NCBI GenBank assembly: GCA_001910725.1
Contig: MJGA01000028.1
Coordinates: 62,001 to 126,000 of the forward strand
Source: Phanerodontia chrysosporium
Taxonomy: Eukaryota; Basidiomycota; Agaricomycetes; Polyporales; Phanerochaetaceae
Direction of reading: 5' to 3'
Length of the DNA: 64,000 nt
This document shows positions 34,394 to 46,855 of the stretch, in pieces. Under the pieces are notes generated by a model. That model ran no database searches. It had not been told where the DNA came from and was given only the letters and a program-made list of their open reading frames with translations. Every line of letters starts with the position of its first letter. Within the stretch, counting starts at the first letter, position 1. The translations under genes were made by a program, and so were the position numbers.

Positions 34394-35462
34394 TACGTGA
34401 AACAAAACCAGTGTGTACATCTTGACATCTTCAATGTATAGATTTAGTGTATTTTCGCTTCGAGGCTGACCGATAGCAATTTGAGAGTTTTCTCCCACTG
34501 CGGCTGTCGCGGCTGCTACAGGGTCATCCGAGCGAGCTAGCTCATTTCTCGTAAGTCTTTGCGAGCGCTCTGTACGTTCCCGATCGTATTTCAACAACCC
34601 CAGAAATACTTCCGCTAATCAACGCACCTAGGCCACGTACCTCTGCTAGGAATGACGAGCTCGGTTTTATGGGTTCGTGGGACAGTCAGTCCTTGTTTGC
34701 TGCTCTCGCGTCTCGACCCCACCGTCCGAGGCTTTGCAACTGAAGAGATGCTCCAGACAGATCCCGATGACGTCTTCGGATTGAATTCCGACCGGGGCGC
34801 CTTCAGCGGGAACTGAAGGCTCGTAGTGGGCTCGTGCATAACCATGTCATGCGTTGCCATTCCAACGACGCCGAATTTCACGCGGTGTCCCGGTCAACTC
34901 CCGGTCGGCGAGTTTATCGCAAGCTAACTTACCCTGGCGATGCTTGTCTCTTTTCTTATGGTAGGAAACTGGGCCCCTCTGTTGCACCTCTTCTTCCGCC
35001 CGATCATGGGCACTTGTCGTCTAACGATTTGCACCGGTCCTCCCCTTCGTCTGAGAGGTCGGGAATGTGAAAGCTACCGGTTCTCCGGTGCGCCCGCGCA
35101 TGCTCGACACCACCATCACCGCCGAAAGAGCACAAGGCTGTAGAGGAATGATCAGACAATAGATTTGACCTGCAGAGGTGCATGGCAATCGCTCTGCAGG
35201 GGTGGATACGCTGGTCAAAGTGTCGACCCGCAAAGGGAACTGTTGAGCATTGCCTTTTCGGGCTCGAGACATTTGCTTACATAAGCACCCTTTAAGTATG
35301 GAAGCGTGCATGTTCACGTCTGCACTCGACCACCTCCTCTTTGTTTTTCCCCGGTAATCTCTCTCGATTTCTTTCTCTTGTCTCTTCGGCAAGGATACAG
35401 CGGACACTACAAGACTCCCGCAGTGGTCGCCGCTCTCATAGAACGCCTCGTATCTGATTACC
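34394..35462. other. Spacer upstream of CDK1
   Basis: About 1.07 kb. It contains the GPN1 3' region and the CDK1 promoter and 5' leader. A pyrimidine-rich stretch at about 35330-35390 (CTCTCTCGATTTCTTTCTCT) probably marks transcription starts for CDK1. No gene is supported. Confidence 0.5.
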
Positions 35463-37190
<1,728 letters not shown>

Positions 37191-37771
37191 GGCTAATCTC
37201 ACCCTCTGTAGCCGTCCTCCCACCTATATATTAGCTTCACACCTTGTTCTGCACCCCTCCTGTGTATAATTCCCACCTGGTAGCCTGCACGTACACGTAT
37301 ATCAATCCCCGCACTCATTACGCATGTATTCCACCCTGTTCGATGACCCTCGAAATGCGATGTCTTCGCGTGCACATGTTGGTCACCTCGTCTGCAGTAG
37401 TCCCCTTGTCGAGTGCATGCTGCCGACCTGAGTTCGTTCCTACATGTCTTTGCCAGCGGCGGAAGGCCAGGATTCGCTAGATGCTTGAGAATCACGAGAA
37501 TGATGTATTTGGACTGTCCAGAGCATTAGTACAGATCGCCTTGCTGTTATGCGGTGCTACAATCATACAGGAGTACGTTGGGAGTCACCAGATTTTCGCC
37601 ACAAGCCTACGAAGAGAGAAAAACAAACGAAAGTATGTCGCCAAAGGAACGTAATCGACCTCATTGAGCCCAGGGCTAATCAAAAGCCGCAAAAAGAAAG
37701 GACACCTTGTCAGGTGAAAGGGTATATATGGGGGAACAAGCAGCCAACGGGCGAAACCAACACCGAGGCGT
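37191..37771. other. Spacer between convergent CDK1 and oxidase genes
   Basis: 581 bp holding the two 3' regions. Nothing else is supported. Confidence 0.5.
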
Positions 37772-40700
37772 TTACACGCCGGGCAGCGTAAAGTCAGGGA
37801 AGTCCGGCCATTCGCCCAGGCGAGCGGGGTCTCCGCCGACGCGGATCCAGTGCGAGTACGACGGCGTAGGGCCGTCGAGAATGAAGAGCTGGTGCCAGCC
37901 CGGCGGGCAGACCTTTGCGTTCGGGGGCGCTGTGATCGTGCAGGTCGTGCCCGCGCACGAGAACTCGGGGAAGATGGTGCGGCCGCCCATCGCGTTGCCA
38001 TGGGTGGACGAAGTCGCTGGTATGCATGTCTCAGGGTGCCGTACACGCAACGATCATAATGGAGGACGCACCAGCGATCATCGAGACCCGCATCGTATCC
38101 GTCGTGCCGTGGAAAAGATTGACCACGATCTGGTACTGCCCGCCGTACTGCCAGTCTGTCTCGGAGATTGTGTAGTTGGGCTGCGTCCGGCCCTCGTTGA
38201 GGTACGGTGGGATGTAGACCTCGATGCGCATCTCTTCGGGGAACTTGGGCGTGCCATCGGGGTTGTTGGTCTGGGGGTCGCTGCCGGAGATCAGGACGCG
38301 GCCATCGTACAGCAGCTACGGGGAGCTATGAGCAAAGGCCGCCTCGTGCAAAGGTCAGGGCCTACCGTAGCCTCGGAATGGTAGAGACGGGCGACGATGG
38401 TGTTGTTCAGAATGGAGAAACGCTGGTTCACAGGCTGCGCCGGATCGTACAGGATCGCGTTGTAGTTCGGGAAGTCAGCAAGGCCAAAGCCAGCCTGACC
38501 CTGCTTTGCACCGTTGACAATGAGGAACGTGCCGTCGGGAAGTGCTACGTCGGATGTTAGTCATGGAATCGAAGGGCACGGTTGCAAGAAACAACGGACC
38601 AGCCTGTTGGGCATAGGTTAGTCTAGACGGATGGGAATTAGAACGGGGTTACTTACAATGCATGTCATGACACGTTTCGACGGCTGCAATATTGGTAATT
38701 TGTATGTGTAACGGAGGAATGGAGGGGAAGGCGACTGACCATCCGTTCCAGTACCCAGGTCGGGTTCTCCGCTTCAGGCTGGATGCTCACGCAATTGTCG
38801 AGTGCGTCACCGAAGTTCGAGCCACCGCAGACCATGATCGTTACCGGGTCTGTGTACGGCGCATACTGGGGCATCATCACTGCGGTACCCTCCATGGGAT
38901 AGGTCCTGCCAGCGAGTGGGCTAGTGACGGACCCTGGCATGTTGGGCAGGACGACATCGGTCTGAAGCGTAACGGGATCGAGAAGGCGCGCCTCGTTGTA
39001 ATAACCTTCAGCCGCAGGATGAGTCTTCCCCTCTTTCCGACGTTTAATAAGCCCAGTACATACCGATGAAGATCCGGCCACTGGGAAGGACATGGAGGAA
39101 CGGATATAGGTTGTAGGGGTCGGTGCGATTCAGGTAGTCCAGGAACATCCATGTATCGCCTGTGCCATCTGGCTTGGGAAGGATCTCCAGACTGGGCTCG
39201 GGCGGGCCATTGCTACCCAGTTCACCTCCGACGACTAGGATAGAGCCGTTCGCCATGATCATCGCCGTTGGATACCATCGCTGGCGCTGCGAGCATTGTG
39301 AGATATGAAACTACAGAAGCGGCGATGTGCGCACCTGCAAATGAAGCTCGTTGAAGTTCTCTTCCCAGTCATTGGTCCCGTTCACTCCGGGGGTGCCGTC
39401 CGGGGTGTACAAGCGGACACCTTGGGTACTGTCGAGGCTCCATCCGCCGACGTTCAGCTGGCGAGCGCCCTTGTCCGGTAGAATGATGCTCCCTGAGCAG
39501 AAAACGTCCGACTTGACATGCATCGTACGCCATGCCTTATCGAATTGGTCGACGAGCGTGAGGTCAAGCTCGTAGGCGCCAGTCGAGTTGTCGAATTCAC
39601 TGGTTCCGAACTTCTCCACCATCGCAATCTTGTTATTGATACCGAGCGTGACGACCAGGGGAACCACGACACCCCCGATCTGCCATGATCGTTTAGAACG
39701 GAGCCCACATGCACGCGACACTGTACTTACCAGGAACTGCAAAGGCGAAGTATTAGTAAAGATTTAGGACGGTCTTAATCAACACATACCTCATAGCGCC
39801 CAATATTCTCGGGGGTGTGCCAGACGTTCAGGTTGCCGTCCCAGGTGTAGTACTAGACCTCCATTAGAACGTCGTCTACACGCCTGTGATGAAGCGTACG
39901 CACCGACAGCCGGTTTGCGCCACCACAAATGTGAATAGGATCACCGGAGCAGGCAATATTGCAATCTGACTCGGCCGCAAGTCCAGGACTGTTGTTGGTG
40001 AAATCTTCGACATCGCCGCAGTCTACAATCCAGTCGCACACGTCAACAATGTGGACGAAGCAATCGCAGGAAATAAATGAATACGTACAGCACTCGTCTG
40101 CGAATTCCATGCCAGCGGCTGAATATCCGAAGGCGGCGCATTGCGTAAGGCAGGTTTCTGCGCTGTTATTTGGGAGGATGAGCTGATATGGGAAAACCCT
40201 AGTCGTGGTATTCTCGCTATGGCGATCAGTCAGATACCATGCGTAAGGTCTAAAATGCTTGCGATCTTACTGGATGCACCCTTGGTACTTCCAATTCCCA
40301 GGAAGGCTTGTGTTCTGCGCGACAGGAACAGGCAATGCTGTGACGTTGCCAGTGGACGTGTACACCTAGGTGAAAGGTGAAATTTAGAGGGACAACGTTG
40401 GCAGATTCGAGTAAGCACTTACGGACAACCTGTTTGGCCCTCCACACGCTTCGCTGTGATATGAGAAACACTTCATAAGCCGGTACTAAGCCGAAAGCAT
40501 TATGCTCACTTGGCATTCCCACCGCAACCCATGGAGCAGTCGGCCTCACTTCCTTCGACTGCACCATTGATCAGCTCGTCACCGCAGAAGCACTGAGCTG
40601 CAGAGTCATGGCTGAGTGATGCAAATGAGCAAAGAATAAAATTGCGGACGAACTCGAAAACTCCATGCCAGCCAGGGTGAAATTCTGGCTGTTGCATGAG

Positions 40701-42004
40701 GAAACGCAGCTCTCTACTGTGAGATTTGGGTCATCCGGCAGCTGTGTCTGGAAAATTCGGCCGAAGGCATTGTCACTGGCTATGCTATGAGCGGTGTGCG
40801 ACGGATAAACCACAATTGCAGGACTCACACATAGCATGCAGCATATGTCCAGCCAGTCGGAAGACCCGACTCGACAGGAGAGACACCGGAGCCAGCTCCG
40901 CCACCGCGCCGCCACCGCCGTTACCGCCACCAGGGTTGGACGGACCACTGGGAAGCGAGCCGGTATAATTGTATACCTGTAGAATTTAGGTAAGCGGGGT
41001 ATTCAACGCTTAATCGTGGGGAGCGCACATTGAGTCGGTTAGGACCACCGCAGAATTCCGAGCTATTGCCCGCACAGACCATGTTGCAGTCCGAGAGAGG
41101 AGTCGGGCCCGCACCAGCAGCAAAGCTCGAGCCGCAGAAACATTGGACAGAATATTCCGCGCCTGCAAGAGGGTACCCAGCGTTGAAGCAAGCCTCGGTG
41201 CAGCTCTCTATGGTGTTAGGTCCATCGGTATTGACACCGAACCCCAGGGTACGAACGTTGCCGTCGCTGCGAAGATATGAGTTGATATCATCGGTGGCGG
41301 TGTGTGAACATACCTGTAACAGCCGAGAGACTGCCAAAGGCCCACGCTAGGAACGGTCTCGGGAGGAGGGGGAGGGGCCACGCCGCTCCAGAACACGCTC
41401 AGCCGATCTAAATCCTGGGTGAGCGTCACGTCCAGGCAGACAAACGCCGTAAGGCTTACTTCCCGCGCCGCATGTTTCGCTGGAGTTGCCACTGCAGGGC
41501 ATATTGCAATCGGCTGCGCTCGTGCTGCTCCCGCCATTGGAGAAATTATTGCCACAGTCTGCGGAGGTGCACTCTTCAGTAGGGGAAGCCTAGCGAATTA
41601 ACGTGCTAGACTCACAGCACTCTTGTGCGTACTCTGTCCCGGCGTACACGTAGTTTTGTTCACTGCAGAATGAGATGCAGGACTCCTGCGTCATGCTCGT
41701 CGAGCTTGTGTATGACGCAGACCCAAGCGTACGTCCACCGGGGTTGCCATCACTATTTCGTGGTCTGTGAACACCGTGGACATTACGATGAGCGAGACGC
41801 ACTCACGTGTAGCATCCAATGGATGTCCATCCTGCCGGCAGAGCCCGCCGTTGCAGACGACGACGGAGATGAAGAGAGTTGTGGATATGTGATGAGGCCT
41901 GAACGAGCTATGGGATGGTAAGAAACGGTCCGATCCCATGACGCGACACTTACAGTGGGGGCAAGCGCACACAGCGCCGCCAAATGAATGAACGAACGGA
42001 CCAT
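37772..42004 (-). CDS. WSC-domain copper radical oxidase A, one apparent frameshift
   Basis: A gene of more than 20 exons encoding about 1,000 residues. Exon 1 (42004-41954) is a signal peptide, [17 protein letters not shown]. Exon 2 (41907-41807) carries a dibasic site (QRRALP). Four WSC domains follow, each opening with a G-C-Y/I motif and closing with NRLS-like ends. The C-terminal half is a glyoxal-oxidase-type domain. The expected Cys-Tyr cofactor and copper ligands are visible: C in DVFCSGS, Y in RQRWYPT, Y-H in ARLYHSEAT and H in STHGNAMGG. It ends FPDFTLPGV. It should be secreted or wall-bound and make H2O2 from aldehydes. In a Gly-rich linker after the second WSC domain (about 40905-40915) one G seems missing. 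It resembles cro3-cro5 of P. chrysosporium; I cannot say which. Confidence 0.9.
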
Positions 42005-42061
42005 GACCCGAGAGAAGGGACACTCTGCGTGGAGCTGGCGGAGCCTTGGGCTGCGGACGGT

Positions 42062-42069
42062 CTTTTATA
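42062..42069 (-). promoter_or_regulatory. TATA box of copper radical oxidase A
   Basis: The minus strand reads GATATAAAAGACC, 58 bp before the ATG at 42004. The other two oxidase genes have no such box. Confidence 0.65.
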
Positions 42070-45000
42070 TCCAGAGGCGGCGCTGGGTGAATTTGGATAA
42101 CCAGGGACTGGACCGGTCGAGCACATGGCCAACAGTCCTCAAACGTCTTTGTGGTTATCCTCTGGACGCATCTCAGCCGCGCTTCCGCTTCTCGAAAGCC
42201 TGCGGCATTTCTGGTCGGCGATGGGAGGCAGCAAGAATACGCGATCTTTTCAGGGCGACCCTATACGATCCCGAAGCCGGGACCGGCAGCGATTCGCCTT
42301 CATGGTATCTGTCAGGGCCCTGTCGGGCTGTGAGAGATGGTATCTCGTTGGATGTCAAGGCGGCTCGCGCGCGAAGGAAAAGTGTGATTATTCGGCTTAC
42401 CTCATAGAACGTGAGAAACAAGGAGAAGATGATGTGCGACTCTGGTCGATGGATAGCGCTATAGAGACAAGAGCATCCCTTCTCTCGTTGCGGTTGTCCG
42501 CACAGAATCGTACGAAATGGACGAATGCTACAGCTCGGACGCCGGTGCCTGTCCATGGCGAGCGTTCTCGTCTTGACAGGTAATATGCGAAGTGATGCGA
42601 GCCGTGGCGCCACACGAATTTTGTTAGACTTGTGTCACCGTCCAACCGCCTCTAGGCACAAAAGCATCGTCAGCATAAGGATCTCCTGCACAAACGCGTG
42701 AATACTCGCACTTGTCCTCCCCTTCCATGGCGGCGTTTGAGCCTGCCGGAGGCCGAGGGTGATTGCGAGAATACGGTGCCTTGCGACCAGGGACGAAACC
42801 ACAGGCGAGCGTTTGGTCACCTTGGCCCTGAATACACTCTCGACGAGACAAAGGCACGAAAACATAGGACATGGAATAAAGACTTGGCAAGACGGAAAGC
42901 GCTTCGCTGGGTTGGCGGCGCCGGCGCTATCGATGCTCTCCCGTTTCTGATGGTTTAGCATGTGCTCGGCCGTTCTTGCGTGCGCGCTGTGAGATCTGAA
43001 TGCGCAGATGTGAGTTTTCCGACGACGCTGGACAGCCAGGCGAGCAATGAGAACCTGGCTTTCTCTCCAAAATGGGTCGCAAACTTCTCCCTGTTCCGCA
43101 CCATCTGGTCACACGAAAGGTGTACGTAAGTGATACTGAGAACGGAAAACGGACCCGCGAACTTTCGTGTGAGCCCCGTGCTGAGCAAGGATGAACGGAA
43201 TGGTGCTCACCTTCTTGCTGCGTAAGGCGATCGAGGAGCCTCGTTATGGACAATACGCGAGCCAGAGCCTGTTGCGCGTCTTCAACCCTTCTAGCAACAG
43301 AAAAAATGGTGCAAGGGTGGTTCAAGGTTCTGGTAAGGCCCAGGCTTGGCATATGCTACCCGGGACGGAGCTGTGTTGCATTGGCCAATGTCAGACGTTC
43401 TAGTGTGTCAAAAACAGAATTCCAACTACATATGGATGATTAGCGGAAGGAGAGACCGACACAAGGGATACTTGCGATACTTTAGACCGCTGAAAGGGTC
43501 TCCTCGGACCCTTACCAGACAGCTCTAAGGCCACCGCAACGACACGCAAGAAAATTGCACGAGTTCTCGTGTAGAGGGATGCGGCTGCGAGGTAACATGA
43601 CTCTGTTGTACATACATGAGCCTGAGCGGACATTTGCGTGCTCGCCACTGTCAGAACGTAGTTCAGCTACCGGCCATGGATTAACGACAAAACGAATACC
43701 TGATAATTGTTGCGTAAGCACGCGTATTTATCGCGGCCCGGTGAGCAAGAGCACATAGTGCCGGGGCGAGGAAGTAGGATTGATCTTCAATTCATTCTCA
43801 GGCTGCGTCGTTACATTCAGTCGGAGTCCCCAGCACATCAACGACGGAAGACCTCACCGAGGTCGCAATATGTTCGGTGCCTGGAAGATCCGGATCCTCG
43901 TCTGGGTTCAAAGCCTCCCGTCGAGGATAGCGCGTGGAACACAGTTCCCGTCTAGCCTGTACGACGATGCCCGGTCATGATGCCAAGCCCTGGAAATTCT
44001 GCAGAGCGACCATCATGACAAGCAGCTACGGTAGCGATCGAAGCGTGACGAGGAAGACATACCCTGAGAGCTGAACATAAGAAACAGGACAAACCGGCGT
44101 CCGATCTGCAGGGAAGGCCTCCATTGCGCACGAATGGAAAATGCTGTTGCTGGTAATGTCCCTGACTGATGCACCATGCGATCTGCTGCTATGATTGAAA
44201 CTCGACTTGGTGTATGACGAGAGGCCGACGGGATATGCAACACTACTAGCTCCGGTAAGTACACGAATGGACAAGAACTGTAGCACACACATTAAAAACG
44301 ATGGTGAGTTGGCTCTTCACGGCCTCTGACAAGTCCCCTCTCGACCAGGAAGGATGAGCTGGGAAGCATGACCTGCGCTCTGAAACGTTGTTATGAGGAA
44401 GATCGATAGCATATATGCGCATATAATATACATCTCAGATATCTAGAATCGTGGGGTTGAGCACACATATTGTAGAACAGGCCTCGACAACGTACCTGCG
44501 CGCGCCTCATGTATATCCTGCAGGCCAAACGCCGCACGTACCAGCGACCCGCATTGCGCCCAATGCCGCAGACCAAGCCCAAGTACAGCGCTCTCACACC
44601 TGTGAACCTACGAACCCGCGACAGCACACTATGATTCTACGTCCACCGCTCCGGCGACATCACGGAACCTCTCGTCGTGTCGCTTTGTCCGAGCTGAGAT
44701 CGTGCCTAGGACACATACTCGCCCACAATTGGTTCGACCGGGTCAGAGTTGAGGCGATGTTCTCGCTGTGTTCCTGGTAGAACATGCAATTCAATCTCTG
44801 TGCCAGGGCCTGTGAGCGGTGGACGGATGATGATGGAGGTCGTGAGCAAAGGACGGTCAGCGAACAGCGCCGGAGCCTCAATTATTTCTGCTCCCGACGT
44901 TCGCAGACCCGCGTTTCCTACCAAAAGTACGGAACTCGAGGGCTGACTGAGCTACCGGATGTTCAAGGTAAAGGCCAGTGGTAGAATGTGCACATGGGTT

Positions 45001-45468
45001 GCTTCGCTACGTACGAAAGGAAAAAAGTACAGGACAGCCGCGGAGACTGCGTCGAGTGCAAAAAGGCGCCGCGGGGAATAGTATGGGACTTAGAAATACA
45101 GGCCCTTCGAAGGGGCAACATGGGTACTAGGAACAAAAAGGCTCAGACAGCGGGTACGGACAACACAGAGACAAGTGGTAGTCGGGGGAATAACGGGAAC
45201 TAGCATATACCGACAACATTCAGAGGAGGATTGCATGGGAAACACGGCGACGGGGGACTATACTTGGGAAACTATACTCGGCACTACACTCGAAACGAAG
45301 GTCGGGGCGTGAGAGGACATAGGGTACGGGTGGGTATCATCAAGAGGCGACTCGGAACCAAGGAAGGGGTGACATACGACGAACGAGACCAACAAACAAG
45401 GCCATCCAGAAGAAATGTGCAGCGTAGCGAAGCGAAAGAGGGAAACTGAAACGGGACACGACTCACGT
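42070..45468. other. Long spacer without a supported gene
   Basis: About 3.4 kb. Many short frames occur on both strands, none with family motifs or paired splice sites. The right end (about 45,200-45,470) is rich in G and A on the plus strand and probably includes the 3' untranslated region of the WOPR gene. No terminal repeats or transposase motifs were seen. Confidence 0.45.
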
Positions 45469-46855
45469 CTACGCCGCGCTGTCGACCTCCTCCCTGTCTT
45501 CCTTGCGCCCAAGGCTGTCGTGCGCCTCGGGCGAATGCGAGTGGTGTACAGAGTGCCCGTAGCCCGAGTACTGCGGCCACACCTGCGGATACGAGTTGTA
45601 GCTCGGCTGCGAGTAGTACGGATACGCGCTCGACGGGGACGTCTGCGCCGGCTCGTGGCCATATCCCGGGTACGTGATGGCGGGCGACGTCGCCTGCGGC
45701 GGGGGTGTGGGTGTATGCTGGATCGGGGAAACAGGCGGAGGAGGATACGCAGACGAAGCAGGCGGCGGATACGAGCTGTAGTGCGGATAGCTCGGATAGT
45801 AGCTGTAGCCCGGGTACGTCGTCGTCTGCGACAGACTGCCGGTGTCCGGGTATGCAGGCGCGGTCTGGTGGATCGGCGTGGGGTATGTCGGCGACGACCC
45901 TTCTTCGCCAGCAGAGTCCTGGCTGCGCGACGCTGCCTGCTTCTTTCTGGACGACCGCTTGGGCGCAGAGGGACTGTACGGGTCGTAGCGCTTCGCGCGC
46001 TTGGAGGACGACGGCTCGTCTTCGGGCGATGGCAGCAGCAGTGGCGTAGACAACATCGGGGACGTATCCGGTTCGTCGGCCTCTCCCCGATAGCGAGGAA
46101 TGCCATCGACGCCGATCTCGACCTTTGGAGGGTTCCTGAAGTGCGTCTTGTCGAGGTATTCGGGGGATATGTCTAGAGACGCCAGCTCGGGAAGGGTTGA
46201 GGGTGAGCGCAGGCGCCCCTGCTCAACGTCCTCGACCTTGTAGTACGAGATCAGGTGTTGTGCAACCCCGCCGATAGTCAGAGAGAATGTCTGTAGCGTG
46301 CTCAGTTAGACGGCGTCGGGCGATCGTGTTGCAACGCACCTTCTTCATCATCCCCCCAGGTTTGAACTTGTAGCTGTTCGTCAGGCTTCCGACCAGACTG
46401 CGTTCGCGCTGACGGTCGATGCCAAGCCTTGTTGCTTCACTCTTCGGCCTGCTGAGGCTCTGACCGCTCTCGGACTTGACATTGTCCTCCTCGTTCTGCT
46501 CCCTCTCTGCGCGCGCGCTTCGATGTCCCGCCCCCCGCTTCTCCGTCTCGCGATACAAAAGAAAGTTGCCCAGGATGCGGCTGGGGCTCCAGAAGAAGCC
46601 GTCGGTCCATCGCTTGATGCCACTCTCGTCCTCGTCGAACACGAATACGGACCCCGACGTGATCATCTTGCGCTCCGAGTCCACCAGACGACGCGTCACG
46701 CGGGGATTAGGCCTCGTCTTGCGGCCTCCAGGATGAGCAGAGCGTCGCCGGTGGTCTCTATCCAGCCTGACCAAGGTGGTTCGGTCCAGGTCGAGGGGCA
46801 TTCTGGCTCGAAGACGCTTGGTCTTGCGACATGCAGGCGGACTGGTGGGGGTCAT
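45469..46855 (-). CDS. Gti1/Pac2 (WOPR) transcription factor, apparent frameshift
   Basis: Two main exons, 46855-46340 and 46290-45469. The WOPR domain is clear: VTRRLVDSERKMITSGSVFV, GIKRWTDGFFWSPSRILGNF, SLTNSYKFKPGGMMKK, then across the intron TFSLTIGGVAQHLISYY, DISPEYLDKTHFRNPPK and IGVDGIPRYRGE. The tail is rich in Tyr, Pro and Ser. Upstream of VTRRL the family's TTGDALLILEAARRGLIPR is found in a different frame, so a base seems missing in the CCCC run near 46703-46706. The true N-terminus is uncertain, and a second shift near the ATG (CCCCC run) would be needed to reach it from MTP. This family (Wor1, Ryp1, Gti1) controls morphology and secreted-protein programmes in fungi. A link to the neighbouring oxidases is only suggestive. 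Confidence 0.87.

Noticed and set aside
41690..42004. Alternative first-exon extension of oxidase A without splicing
   Set aside because: Reading on past 41954 gives a Ser-rich peptide that does not reach the WSC domain in frame. The splice at 41954/41907 does.
45415..46176. A 253-codon plus-strand frame full of Arg and Val
   Set aside because: It is antisense to the Tyr/Pro-rich tail of the WOPR gene and has low-complexity shadow composition.
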